Assembly (NCBI GenBank): GCA_015062445.1
Contig: SUUQ01000009.1
Coordinates: forward strand, 1 to 32,888
Length of the DNA stretch: 32,888 nt
Direction of reading: 5' to 3'
Source of the DNA: Alphaproteobacteria bacterium
GTDB lineage: Bacteria > Pseudomonadota > Alphaproteobacteria > Rs-D84
Shown here: positions 23,874 through 32,888 of the stretch, in pieces
How the letters are laid out: the number at the start of each line of letters is the position of its first letter
How positions within the stretch are numbered: the first letter of the stretch is position 1
Made by a program: the position numbers and the translations under genes
The notes under the pieces: model-generated
Databases searched by the model: none
What the model saw: only the letters and a program-made list of their open reading frames with translations
What the model was told of the DNA's origin: nothing

Positions 23874-24722
23874 TTATTTTTTAATTACACCCCTCATATG
23901 TGCCGAACGTGCCCGTGGGTTGTTGCCCAGTTCTGAATCAGACGGTGTTTTTGTTTTTAGCGCCTCGAACAGGGGTGGGGTCACAGTTGGCATACGTGGA
24001 TCGCCCGGGGGTGTTGTCCATTCACGAAATGTATTTTTTACAATCCGATCTTCGATTGAATGAAACGTCACACAGATACACTTTCCACCTGGCACAATCA
24101 GCGCCGGCACCGCCGCCAGTGTGCGTTCCAGCTCTCCCATTTCATCATTAACTGCAATCCGCAGGGCTTGGAACACGGGTGCAACATCTTTTGGGTTGTG
24201 AATCAAGTCCCGTAATTCGAACGTTGTTTTTGGCATTACTCTTTTTATTTCTCGTGCCAGAATTCCGGATTTTTTCACATCACCATAATCACGCAGAATT
24301 TGCGCCAACTTTTCTTGCATTACAATTTCGATTAGCTGCGCCGCTGTTGTGCCAGATTGACTCATCCGCATATCCAGTTCTGCATCTGCCCGGAAAGAAA
24401 AACCACGGTCTGGATTATCAATTTGCATCGAAGATATCCCCAAATCCATAACGACCGCATCGACCGTCTGATTCAGCGCAGAAATATTTGAAAATGTTTT
24501 CGGAACAAATTGGAATTGATTGGGGTATTTGTGTGCCAATCTTTCTGCATCGACAATCACATTCGGATCACGATCGAACGCAATCACATTCGCCCCCCGT
24601 TCCAGGAATGCCTGACTATATCCACCGGCCCCGAATGTACAATCAACAATTTTTCGGTTCCGAATATCGCCCAGTGCATCCAAGACAGCCCCCAACAGAA
24701 CAGGAATATGCTTTTCCACCAT
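23874..24722 (-). CDS. rsmH: 16S rRNA (cytosine1402-N4)-methyltransferase RsmH
   Basis: RsmH (MraW) methylates C1402 in the 30S decoding site. In 282 residues it has HIPVLLGAVLDAL, the SAM-binding DCTFGAGGYS (27-36), DLGISSMQIDNPDRGFSFR, LDMRM, PVFQALRIAVNDEMGEL and the C-terminal FHSIEDRIVK. Its ATG directly abuts the dnaE stop (24725-24723). In most bacteria it sits with mraZ, ftsL and ftsI; here it is between dnaE and a small unknown gene, so the usual division cluster is broken up. Confidence 0.96.
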   Translation of the reverse strand: MVEKHIPVLLGAVLDALGDIRNRKIVDCTFGAGGYSQAFLERGANVIAFDRDPNVIVDAERLAHKYPNQFQFVPKTFSNISALNQTVDAVVMDLGISSMQIDNPDRGFSFRADAELDMRMSQSGTTAAQLIEIVMQEKLAQILRDYGDVKKSGILAREIKRVMPKTTFELRDLIHNPKDVAPVFQALRIAVNDEMGELERTLAAVPALIVPGGKCICVTFHSIEDRIVKNTFREWTTPPGDPRMPTVTPPLFEALKTKTPSDSELGNNPRARSAHMRGVIKK

Positions 24723-27700
24723 TTATTCGACCTTTATCTTCAACCCCAACGCAGTTAAATCCGCGATTGTCGTGTTTCCCAGTTCTACACCGCCAGGCAA
24801 TGCAACGGTTGCTGTTTTTTCTGCCCCGTGCAGCACCAGTTCCACCCGTGTATATCCACGTGGCAACGCAATCAGCGCCTTCTTTACATCATGCAGCACC
24901 ATTTGATCACGAATGTCCAGTGTAACTTTTTTTGCAATTTTCGCCACCCATTGCGTCAGCGGGATAATAGAATCAATAAATATCGATACCCGATCGTCAC
25001 GATTTGATGTTTTGCCCGAAATCAGAACAGCACCTTTTTCATTCGCCAACACCTGTGACAGTGCCAATGCAGATTCGCCAAATGCCACGGCATCAATGTT
25101 TCCAAAACTGTCTGATGCTGCAACGGTCAACATATCCTTGCCTGTTTTTGTTCTGCGCCGTCCGAAAGAGTTTACATTTGCGGCAATCTGTACCGACTTT
25201 CTGTCGCCCAGTCCTTCCAAAGTCGCACTGGTTGCTAAATTTGCACGTTGAATCAGGTGTTTATACTGGTCCAGCGGATGTGCCGAGATATAGAACCCCA
25301 ACGCAGACAATTCATTCTCCAATTTTTGTCCAAATGTCCACGGTTCTGTTTTGGGCAGATTTTTTGTTAATCGGTCTTCTGACACATCATCTTCGACCGT
25401 ATTCGCAAACAGCGACAGCATATTTCCGCCATCTTTAGACTTTGCCGCATATGACAAAATTGCATCTGCATTCATAAAGATTGCCGCCCGATTTGGTTCC
25501 AGCGAATCTAACACACCTGTTTTTGCGAAAGCTTCTAATATGCGCTTGTTCATAATCGGTGCGCATCGCTTTGCGAAATCGGTCAGATTTTTGAATTTTC
25601 CATTTGCATTTCTTTCTGCAACTATGGCATCTGTTGCGACCGTTCCGACACCTTTTAATGCCGCCAATCCATATATAATTTTGCCATCACGCACCGTAAA
25701 CAGTGATTCGCTTTGGTTTATATCGGGTGCAACAATTTGTATTCCAAAGTTATTTTTTGCATCGTCAACAAAGATTGCCAACTGGTCTGTGTCATTCAGA
25801 TTGCTGGACATTGATGCCGCCAGAAATTCTGGTGTATAGTTTGCCTTCAGATACGCACATTGATTTGCCACGATTGAATATGCAATTGCATGCGATTTAT
25901 TAAACGCATACTTTGCAAAATCCTTGAACTTTTCCCACAAATCCTTTGCGGTCGCTCTGTCCAGTGTACCTTCTTTTTCGCATCCTTCATAGAACAAACC
26001 TTCCAGTTCATCCAACATTGCGATAATCTTTTTACCCATTGCCTTGCGCACGTTATCTGATTGACCACGGGTAAATCCAGCCAATGCACGCACCAGCTGC
26101 ATCACCTGTTCTTGGTAAACGATAATACCGTATGTTTCTTTCAAAATTGGCTCGGCACGTGGATGCACATATTCGATTTCTTCTTCGCCATGCATACGTG
26201 CGATAAATTGTGGAATAAATTGAATTGGTCCTGGTCGATTTAACGCATTCAATGCCGATATTTCCAAGAAACTGGTCGGGTGCATTTTACGCAGTGTTTG
26301 TTGAACAAAATCCGCATCGAACTGGAATATTCCTTCGGTCAGTCCCTGTTGCCACAGATGCATTGTTTTTGGGTCGTCCACTGGAATTTGATCCAGATCT
26401 ATATTTATACCACGTGTTTGCTGAATCAGTCGTATTGCATATTTCAACACCACCAACGTTTCCAACCCCAAGAAGTCAAACTTAATCAACCCCGACTTTT
26501 CCAGATATTTTCCATCGAATTGACATGATGGCAACGGGTTTGCCGGATCCCGATAAACGGGTGCAATTTTGGTTGTTGGTCTGTCACCAATAACAACACC
26601 GCACGCATGTTGCCCCAGGTTTCGCAGCGAACCTTCTAATTCTTCTGCAACTGTGACAACCTTGTTCAAATCTTCGTCATTATTTAATATATCTTGAATT
26701 TCTGTCGAACCACCAACCGCATCTTTCAAGTCCTTTGCGTCTTGTGGAATCATTTTTGATAATCTGTCCGACTTAGAATAGGGCAGTCCATACACACGTC
26801 CAATATCCCGAATCGCCCCACGTGCCAGCAGTTTACCAAACGTAATAATACGACACACAGAATCATGGCCATATTTTTCACACACATACCGCAGCACCTT
26901 TTCTATCCCTGTTGGTTCAAAGTCAACATCAAAGTCGGGCATTGAAATACGGTCAGGGTTCAAGAAACGTTCAAACAGCAACCCATATTTTAATGGGTCT
27001 ACATTTGTAATTCCCAACGCCCATGCAACAATTGACCCCGCCCCAGATCCACGTCCAGGTCCTGTTAATACGTCATTATTTCTGCACCAATCAATATAGT
27101 CCGCCACGATCAAGAAATATCCTGGGAACCCCATACCGATAATAACCCCCAGTTCAAATTCTGCCTGTTCATAGTATGGCGCCGTATCTGTAATACCATG
27201 CTGTTCCAGACGGCGTTTCAACCCGTCCATTGTATTGTCACGCAGCATTTGACATTCTGTCTCTAAATCATCGCCAAATCGGGGCAACAGTGGTTTTTCA
27301 TGCACATTAACCATAAAACCACATCGTTGTGCAATGACAACGGTGTTTTCGATGGCCTCGGGCAAGTCCGAGAACAATTCATTCATCTGTTCATACGACT
27401 TAAAGTATTGTTCAGATGATTTTCGTGGTCTTTCTGGGTCAATAACTTTTGTTTGCCCCAGAACACATCCCAATGCATCTGCTGGCTCATAATCCTTGTC
27501 AGATGCAAAACATACGTCATTTGTTGCCACAATTGGGATATTCATATCCTGGGCAATGGACAAGAAAGTTGGTTCTGTCTTGATTTCATTTTCCAGTCCA
27601 TGTCGTTGAATTTCGATATAAAACCTGTCACCAAATATATCCACAAATCGTTTTGCATATGACTTTGCCTGGTCTTCTTGCCCATTCAGAATTGCCACAC

Positions 27701-28133
27701 CAATCGGTCCCAAATGCGCCCCCGACAAACAGATAACCCCATTGCTGTGTTCCGCCAGCTCGTCAAATGTTACATACGGCCCCAAGTGATGATTATCTGG
27801 GCGCATATACATTATTCTATTCAGTTCACACAGGTTCAAATACCCTTCATGATTTTGCGCCAGCAGCACAATCTTAGACAGTGCGCTTTCTCGCAGCATT
27901 TTTGGATCGACCGCATGCTGATTCAGTGTGATTTCCACCCCGATAATTGGTTGCAGTTTATTTGACGGCATAACATCTGAAAATTCGGCACATCCCGACA
28001 TCAGATTTGTATCTGTTAATGCACAAGCGAACATATCAGCGGCGGCACACAATTTTGGTATAGACTTCACCCCCAGTGTACTGGCCCCGACTGAAAACCT
28101 TGAATGTGTTCTCAGATGAATAAACTGCCCCAT
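24723..28133 (-). CDS. dnaE: DNA polymerase III alpha subunit
   Basis: This is the replicative polymerase. At 1136 residues it is close to the usual 1160. The N-terminal PHP domain begins FIHLRTHSRFSVGAS and continues through ALTDTNLMSG. The catalytic palm includes GPGRGSGAGSIVAWALG and MPDFDVDFE, which holds two metal-binding Asp. A helix-hairpin-helix region follows, with TDFAKRCAPIMNKRILEAFAKTG, then an OB fold (NSFGRRRTKTGKDMLTV). The C-terminal tail is short. AAGGAAGGGG precedes the ATG. It lies 31 bases after secA and is joined to rsmH, a rare pairing. Confidence 0.98.
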   Translation of the reverse strand: MGQFIHLRTHSRFSVGASTLGVKSIPKLCAAADMFACALTDTNLMSGCAEFSDVMPSNKLQPIIGVEITLNQHAVDPKMLRESALSKIVLLAQNHEGYLNLCELNRIMYMRPDNHHLGPYVTFDELAEHSNGVICLSGAHLGPIGVAILNGQEDQAKSYAKRFVDIFGDRFYIEIQRHGLENEIKTEPTFLSIAQDMNIPIVATNDVCFASDKDYEPADALGCVLGQTKVIDPERPRKSSEQYFKSYEQMNELFSDLPEAIENTVVIAQRCGFMVNVHEKPLLPRFGDDLETECQMLRDNTMDGLKRRLEQHGITDTAPYYEQAEFELGVIIGMGFPGYFLIVADYIDWCRNNDVLTGPGRGSGAGSIVAWALGITNVDPLKYGLLFERFLNPDRISMPDFDVDFEPTGIEKVLRYVCEKYGHDSVCRIITFGKLLARGAIRDIGRVYGLPYSKSDRLSKMIPQDAKDLKDAVGGSTEIQDILNNDEDLNKVVTVAEELEGSLRNLGQHACGVVIGDRPTTKIAPVYRDPANPLPSCQFDGKYLEKSGLIKFDFLGLETLVVLKYAIRLIQQTRGINIDLDQIPVDDPKTMHLWQQGLTEGIFQFDADFVQQTLRKMHPTSFLEISALNALNRPGPIQFIPQFIARMHGEEEIEYVHPRAEPILKETYGIIVYQEQVMQLVRALAGFTRGQSDNVRKAMGKKIIAMLDELEGLFYEGCEKEGTLDRATAKDLWEKFKDFAKYAFNKSHAIAYSIVANQCAYLKANYTPEFLAASMSSNLNDTDQLAIFVDDAKNNFGIQIVAPDINQSESLFTVRDGKIIYGLAALKGVGTVATDAIVAERNANGKFKNLTDFAKRCAPIMNKRILEAFAKTGVLDSLEPNRAAIFMNADAILSYAAKSKDGGNMLSLFANTVEDDVSEDRLTKNLPKTEPWTFGQKLENELSALGFYISAHPLDQYKHLIQRANLATSATLEGLGDRKSVQIAANVNSFGRRRTKTGKDMLTVAASDSFGNIDAVAFGESALALSQVLANEKGAVLISGKTSNRDDRVSIFIDSIIPLTQWVAKIAKKVTLDIRDQMVLHDVKKALIALPRGYTRVELVLHGAEKTATVALPGGVELGNTTIADLTALGLKIKVE

Positions 28134-28164
28134 AAACCCCTTCCTTTACGTTATTCAATCAATC

Positions 28165-30780
28165 TTAATGTAATTTTCCACAACAGTGCTTAAACTTTAA
28201 TCCTGAACCACAGGGGCAGGGCGCATTTCTACGTGCATCTGCACTGCCTGCTGCCTGATTTAATCCTGCGTCATGTTTTGCCCGTTCTGCTTCTGTTGCT
28301 GCGACATCTTCACGTGTCAGTTCCATCCGACAGATATATGACACAGACATAATCTTAAAGTTATTAACTGTATTTTTGAATAAGTCCAATGCCTCGCGCT
28401 TATATTCATACAGTGGGTTTTTCTGTGCATACCCACGCAACCCGATTGCACTTTGCAGATAGTCCATCTGTTGCAGATGTTTTTTCCACACTGCATCCAG
28501 CGCTCCCAGCATCATCTGACGAGATGCCATTTGCATCAATTCTGAACCATATTTTTGTGTTTGTTGCTCATATCTACGCAGTGCCAAATTCAACAGAACA
28601 TCGTATGCCTTGCGTTCTGTGATTTGTTCATCTGTTTTCCACTTCTCGATATCTGTGATATCCAGTGCAAAAACACGTCTCATTGCGTTATTTATTCCCG
28701 CCAGGTTCCAATCTGCCGGTGTTGACTTTTCTGGGATACTATTTTCACAGATGATTTCCACAACATCCCCAATAATTTCACGTGCCAAAGGACTTAAATC
28801 ATCGGACACCATTAAATCATCACGTTGTTTATAAATGACAGTACGTTGTTCATTTGCCACATCATCGTACTTCAGCAACTCTTTACGTGCCTCAAAGTAT
28901 CTTGCCTCTACCCGTTTTTGTGCTTTTTCCAATGCCTTGGTAATCCATGGGTGTGTAATTGCTTCACCTGTCTTCAATCCCAACGTAGTCAGCATTCCCT
29001 GCAATCTTGCAGCGCCGAAAATACGCATTAAATCGTCATCCAATGCCAAAAAGAACTTTGAATCACCGGGGTCCCCCTGGCGACCTGAACGTCCACGCAA
29101 TTGGTTGTCAATTCGACGTGATTCATGACGTTCTGTACCAATCACATACAAACCGCCTGCATCCAAGACTTGTTTTTTATTGGCTTCAATTTGCGCATAG
29201 ATTTCCTTCTTTTTTTGTTCCAAATCTGGCATATCTGGATCCAGTGCCGCAATTAATTCTTCGGCATTTCCCCCCAGTTTAATATCAGTTCCACGTCCTG
29301 CCATATTGGTTGCGATGGTGACTGCCCCCGGCGCACCGGCCTGTGCAACAATTTTGGCCTCAGACTCGTGGTGTTTTGCATTCAACACGGCTGGTTCAAT
29401 TCCCAATTTTTTTCGTACGATTGCCGCTAATTCTTCGGACTTCTCTATTGAAACTGTCCCAACCAGCACAGGTTGTTTTCGTGTCATACAATCCTGGATT
29501 TGTTTCAGAATTGCTTCATATTTTTCATCTTTGTTGCGATATATTTCATCATGATGATCATTACGTGCCACTGGTCTATTTGTTGGAATCGACACAACAC
29601 GCAGCTTATAAATTTCTTCAAACTCTGCCGCTTCGGTCATTGCCGTACCTGTCATGCCTGACAATGTTGGGTATAACCGGAACAAATTTTGATACGAGAT
29701 ACTGGACACCGTCTGATTTTCCGGTTGCACCTTTACGTGTTCTTTGGCTTCGATTGCCTGGTGCAGTCCCTTGCCAAATCTGCGACCTGTCATAACACGA
29801 CCTGTAAATTCATCAACAATTAAAATTTCACCGCCACGCACAACATAGTTCACATTTTTCTGATACAAATGATGTGCCAACAGCGACTGTTGAATATGCA
29901 TAACCAATGCCGCATTTTCAGATGCATACAAATTATCCCCAATCAACAGCCCTGCATCTTTCAACAAACGTGTTGCATTATCAACCCCCGGTTCAGTTAA
30001 TGTGACATGTCTGTCTTTTTCGTCTTTTTTGAAATCGTTTTCAGTCAATTGTGCGACTACGGTATCAACTTTCGCATACAGTTCACTGGTATCTTCGGCT
30101 GGCCCAGAAATAATCAATGGTGTACGTGCCTCGTCAATCAGAATACTATCAACTTCGTCCACAATTGCATAGAAAAAAGGCCGCAAAACCTGCTGTTTTT
30201 TTGTAAATTTCATATTGTCACGCAGATAATCAAACCCCAGTTCAGAATTTGTTACATACGTGATATCGCATGCATATGCTGCCCGTCTTTCATCATCTGT
30301 CATATCGTGCTGAATAATGCCAACGGTCAGTCCCAGGAACCGATAAATTTCCCCCATCCATGCTGCGTCACGTGATGCCAGATAATCATTAACTGTAATC
30401 AGATGTGCCCCTTTGCCATGCAGCGCCTTCAAATACATTGCCAACGTTGCAACCAGTGTTTTACCTTCACCTGTTTTCATTTCTGCGATTTGTCCATTGG
30501 TCAATACCATACCGCCAATCATCTGAACATTAAAGTGCCGCAATCCAATGGTGCGAATTGATGCCTCACGCACCAGTGCGAATGCATCTGGCAAAATATC
30601 TTTTTCTTTTTCACCCGACACCAACTTTGCCCGCAGCACTTCGGTTTGGTTTTTCAGTTCATCATCACTCATCGCATGATATTTTGGTTCCAGATCATTA
30701 ATTAATGACACTGTTTTATCATAACTTTTAACCAGTCTGTCATTTGCAGACCCCAATAACATACCAAAAATATTTTTCAT
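28165..30780 (-). CDS. secA: Protein translocase ATPase SecA
   Basis: SecA drives preproteins through SecYEG. The 871-residue protein has Walker A MKTGEGKT (101-108), VDEVDSILIDEARTPLIISG, a preprotein cross-linking region, ATNMAGRGTDIKLGGNAE, QLRGRSGRQGDPG, helical scaffold segments and a C-terminal zinc-binding tail CPCGSGLKFKHCCG. AAGGAAAG precedes ATG 30780. It is the first gene of the long run secA-dnaE-rsmH and may be co-expressed with the secreted proteins further downstream that it would help export. Confidence 0.98.
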   Translation of the reverse strand: MKNIFGMLLGSANDRLVKSYDKTVSLINDLEPKYHAMSDDELKNQTEVLRAKLVSGEKEKDILPDAFALVREASIRTIGLRHFNVQMIGGMVLTNGQIAEMKTGEGKTLVATLAMYLKALHGKGAHLITVNDYLASRDAAWMGEIYRFLGLTVGIIQHDMTDDERRAAYACDITYVTNSELGFDYLRDNMKFTKKQQVLRPFFYAIVDEVDSILIDEARTPLIISGPAEDTSELYAKVDTVVAQLTENDFKKDEKDRHVTLTEPGVDNATRLLKDAGLLIGDNLYASENAALVMHIQQSLLAHHLYQKNVNYVVRGGEILIVDEFTGRVMTGRRFGKGLHQAIEAKEHVKVQPENQTVSSISYQNLFRLYPTLSGMTGTAMTEAAEFEEIYKLRVVSIPTNRPVARNDHHDEIYRNKDEKYEAILKQIQDCMTRKQPVLVGTVSIEKSEELAAIVRKKLGIEPAVLNAKHHESEAKIVAQAGAPGAVTIATNMAGRGTDIKLGGNAEELIAALDPDMPDLEQKKKEIYAQIEANKKQVLDAGGLYVIGTERHESRRIDNQLRGRSGRQGDPGDSKFFLALDDDLMRIFGAARLQGMLTTLGLKTGEAITHPWITKALEKAQKRVEARYFEARKELLKYDDVANEQRTVIYKQRDDLMVSDDLSPLAREIIGDVVEIICENSIPEKSTPADWNLAGINNAMRRVFALDITDIEKWKTDEQITERKAYDVLLNLALRRYEQQTQKYGSELMQMASRQMMLGALDAVWKKHLQQMDYLQSAIGLRGYAQKNPLYEYKREALDLFKNTVNNFKIMSVSYICRMELTREDVAATEAERAKHDAGLNQAAGSADARRNAPCPCGSGLKFKHCCGKLH

Positions 30781-30849
30781 AATTAACTTTCCTTATTTTA
30801 TCACGAAATATATAGCAATTTTGTGCCTTTCGGTCAAGATACTTTATGT

Positions 30850-30855
30850 TATAAT
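30850..30855 (+). promoter_or_regulatory. Possible -10 box (TATAAT) for the 69-aa ORF
   Basis: A perfect TATAAT lies about 75 bases before the start, but no -35 matching TTGACA is at the right distance. It is a weak call. Confidence 0.35.
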
Positions 30856-30929
30856 TAATTCCCATAAATTAAACAAGTGGCAAACTGAAAAAAATATGAT
30901 AAAATAAGCTGGGCAAGGGGGAAAGAGAT

Positions 30930-31139
30930 ATGCAACAAACGATCAAGAAATTAAATTTATCCGATATAACCAGCGATGTATACGTGATTGCACCTACGCA
31001 AATTGATTATATTGCAGAAACATTTGGTAATATTGTTGCCGACCGCATGCAGATGCGTACATTTGCTCCTAAAATCCGCCAAATCGCCGAACAGGCCATC
31101 CGTCAGGCACTAAATGCCGCCAAAACCCAGGGCTGTTAA
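30930..31139 (+). CDS. Small helical protein divergent from secA (69 aa)
   Basis: The ATG at 30930 is preceded by a strong AAGGGGGAAAGAG ribosome site, which is the best evidence that it is real. The protein contains NLSDITSDVYVIAPTQIDYI and a basic amphipathic helix (FAPKIRQIAEQAIRQALNAA), ending in a Cys. There is no signal peptide. The family is not recognised. It stands alone between the secA promoter region and a repeat cluster. Confidence 0.65.
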   Translation: MQQTIKKLNLSDITSDVYVIAPTQIDYIAETFGNIVADRMQMRTFAPKIRQIAEQAIRQALNAAKTQGC

Positions 31140-31227
31140 GCTTCTAATTTATTATTTTTTCAAACAAAAATCGTTTTTGCATTGGCGATAAGCACCTGTT
31201 TCTTCATGCTGTCATCAGCCCCACAGG

Positions 31228-31298
31228 GACAAAAACTTCCCATCTCAGCTGGGGGGCATCACCAACATCGTCATACCGGCGCAGGCCGGTATCCATTG
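31228..31298. repeat. Intergenic palindromic repeat, copy 2 (mate at 2427-2500)
   Basis: It contains the same 29-bp core (31270-31298) with palindrome TACCGGC/GCCGGTA and the upstream TTCCCATCTCAGCTGGGG block. The spacer between the two blocks differs from copy 1. The copies are 28.8 kb apart and in the same orientation. Confidence 0.8.
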
Positions 31299-31328
31299 CA
31301 ATCTGTGTATTCAACTTTCAATATCCCC

Positions 31329-31348
31329 ATTCCTGCCTTCGCAGGAAT
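31329..31348. repeat. Short palindrome ATTCCTGC-CTTC-GCAGGAAT
   Basis: A perfect 8-bp inverted repeat around CTTC, of the same general kind as widespread intergenic palindromes in proteobacteria. It lies 30 bp after repeat copy 2. Nothing else is visible in 31140-31410 apart from the terminator. Confidence 0.6.
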
Positions 31349-31379
31349 GACAAAGTTCTTTCTGTGAACAATACATGAA

Positions 31380-31406
31380 CAAAAAAACATCCCCCATTTG
31401 GGGGAT
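31380..31406 (-). terminator. Terminator of the right-edge cysteine-rich gene
   Basis: ATCCCCCAAATGGGGGAT on the minus strand is followed by GTTTTTTTG, four bases after the stop codon at 31411. Confidence 0.88.
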
Positions 31407-31410
31407 TGAA

Positions 31411-32888
31411 CTACCATTTCATATAACCTGGTGCGCATTCACGAACACATTTCTTGGTATCTTCATCCCAGTGTTGTGAACCTGTGCCATCATCTGCAAC
31501 ACTGATTTCGGGGCATATAAACAAACATTCGTTATTCACCAGTGCATATTTTTCTCCTTGATACATACAGGCCGCAATTTCGCACCCGTCAACATACCCG
31601 CTGACCGCCAATTCGCCGTTCTCGGCATACATATTATTGCACCGACCACATTGTTCCCAGTATTCATTGGTCAAACTGCTGTCCATGGTATAACCTGGTT
31701 CGCACTTGGTTGCAATACAATCATCCCATTCGTTTCTATTATGATTCCATGTGCGTACGCCGACACCATGTGGCAATTTGCAGTTTTGCTGGTCTTCTTG
31801 ACACGTATTATTGATCAAGTGATACCTATCACCACATTTTTTAATAACACATTCTGCAAATGCATTTTTTTTGCTATCCCAAATTCTGTTTGCAACAACT
31901 GCATTTGGCGCAGTACATTCAATCACATCACCTTCGCAATACTGACCATTTGGATGATATCCCAGTGCGCACGATTCAACAACGCAATTTGCATTGGGTT
32001 TATATGATATCGCAAATGGGCGATTACATGGCTGACACTTGCCATTAATCATTTCAAAGTTGTAATTACATGATGTTTCTACACATCTACCATTAACAAC
32101 TTCACCTGGATTTCCTGTTTCAGAAACACACCCATATTGACATGCGTTCGGATAAAACGCATTATCTGAAACTGGTACGGCCATACCACCTGTCACAGCA
32201 TACGGTTCACATTTTTTAAAGCAACTTTTTACACCACTCATACCTGGCAATGACAGTACATATTTTCCATCAGTCAGGGCTGCACACGACTGTGGATTTG
32301 GATTGTCCGGTGTACAGATGCTGCCAGCAGGACACTCGACACAGCGACCATTGCTCAATGTATACCCTGCGACACAAACCTTGATTTCACAGGTGTCTGT
32401 TGCACGCCAGTAATCATGTCCAGTCATTGCATATGCTTTTTCGGCCAATTCACACTCCCGCCAGCAATATGCCGCATCTGTCGTTCCTTCATCTGCCTTG
32501 GTATATGCACCATCGGTCAGTTCTGCGCACGTAAATTGTTTACCACCTGTACACACATGATCCTCAGGACATCCGATACAACTATTTCCAACCTGTACGA
32601 AATCCACCTTGCACCCTGTCACAATACACTGGGTACAATCTGCGACATACGCAGACTTTGCTGCAGAATAATTACATGTATTTTCACCTGTACCATTTTT
32701 AATATAACACGACAATTTTTCTTTATAGCAATCTGCAATATCCGAACTGACATTTGTTTTGGTTTTACCATCATCTGGACAGATTGCGCGTGCGGTTAAC
32801 AGGTTGTTATTATTAACATCTGCAACCGGACCATAATGGTCATAACCAACGACAGAACATACTCCATCGGTTGCCTTGGCCCAGTAAT
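31411..32888 (-). CDS. Cysteine-rich modular protein, C-terminal part (5' end outside window)
   Basis: The frame is open to the right edge with no stop, so the N-terminus and any signal peptide are outside. Internal TTG or ATG codons are not needed as starts. About 490 residues are visible. Repeated Cys modules include a TDGxY unit seen twice (CAELTDGAYTKADEGTT and CAALTDGKYVLSLPGMSG, each followed by CxxxC). There are also units of the type CxxGYxxxxGxCxxC, such as CVAGYTLSNGRCVECPAG and CNYNFEMINGKCQPC. This resembles growth-factor/TNFR-like disulfide modules, a structural analogy only. Probably surface-exposed or secreted. It is not obviously a copy of the left-edge gene. Confidence 0.82.
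   Translation of the reverse strand, partial: YWAKATDGVCSVVGYDHYGPVADVNNNNLLTARAICPDDGKTKTNVSSDIADCYKEKLSCYIKNGTGENTCNYSAAKSAYVADCTQCIVTGCKVDFVQVGNSCIGCPEDHVCTGGKQFTCAELTDGAYTKADEGTTDAAYCWRECELAEKAYAMTGHDYWRATDTCEIKVCVAGYTLSNGRCVECPAGSICTPDNPNPQSCAALTDGKYVLSLPGMSGVKSCFKKCEPYAVTGGMAVPVSDNAFYPNACQYGCVSETGNPGEVVNGRCVETSCNYNFEMINGKCQPCNRPFAISYKPNANCVVESCALGYHPNGQYCEGDVIECTAPNAVVANRIWDSKKNAFAECVIKKCGDRYHLINNTCQEDQQNCKLPHGVGVRTWNHNRNEWDDCIATKCEPGYTMDSSLTNEYWEQCGRCNNMYAENGELAVSGYVDGCEIAACMYQGEKYALVNNECLFICPEISVADDGTGSQHWDEDTKKCVRECAPGYMKW

Noticed and set aside
31411-32715. Start of the right-edge gene at a TTG codon at 32715
   Set aside because: The frame continues upstream without a stop, with the same Cys-module composition, and no signal peptide begins at 32715.

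Overview
This window looks like a chromosome segment of an alphaproteobacterium with a compact genome of moderate G+C. Supporting signs are an S16 with an Ala/Lys/Glu-rich tail, a CTC-type L25, and a short XRE regulator of a kind common in alphaproteobacteria. The many secreted cysteine-rich proteins and the glycolytic and glutamate dehydrogenase genes fit an uncultured, host- or gut-associated lineage (RF32 / 'Enterousia'-like). That last placement is inference from general resemblance, not from a search.

Layout. Positions 1-2366 (minus) hold the N-terminal 788 residues of a secreted cysteine-rich protein that runs off the left edge. A repeat-filled gap follows (2367-2736). Next, on the minus strand, is the ribosomal operon rpsP-rimM-trmD-rplS (5873 to 2737), into which four small Cys-containing ORFs are inserted. 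A structured RNA with its own promoter and terminator (RNA A, 6160-6344) directly precedes a secreted PLD-type nuclease. Then come a duplicated tRNA 3' end, tRNA-Gly(CCC), and a glutamate dehydrogenase gene. Convergent to that gene is a LysM membrane protein - HNH endonuclease - radical SAM operon (11114 to 8592). Divergent from the operon is a phosphofructokinase gene, followed by a second copy of the structured RNA (RNA B, 12388-12617) and two secreted paralogues that share a Cys-Trp-Cys domain. Housekeeping genes follow: dnaK, rplY/ctc, rsmD, tadA, gpmI and an XRE regulator. From 30780 down to 19722 there is one long minus-strand run: secA, dnaE, rsmH, a small helical protein, and two secreted cysteine-containing proteins. 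The right end holds a 69-aa ORF, more palindromic repeats, and the C-terminal part of another cysteine-rich protein that runs off the right edge.

How it fits together. Core functions (ribosome assembly and modification, replication, secretion, chaperone, glycolysis) are interleaved with an unusually dense set of secreted disulfide-type proteins: six in 33 kb, at least two of them sharing a domain I cannot name. One pair lies directly downstream of the secA-dnaE-rsmH genes.

The strongest candidate for something undescribed is the RNA A / RNA B pair. Both share a TATAATATAC promoter box, a 5' AGATT...AATCT hairpin, a long-range helix with compensatory changes, a GTCGGGA/TCCCGAC long-range pairing, and a terminator that overlaps that pairing. 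Both stand immediately before genes for exported proteins. The four small ORFs inside the rpsP-rplS operon are the second most notable feature.
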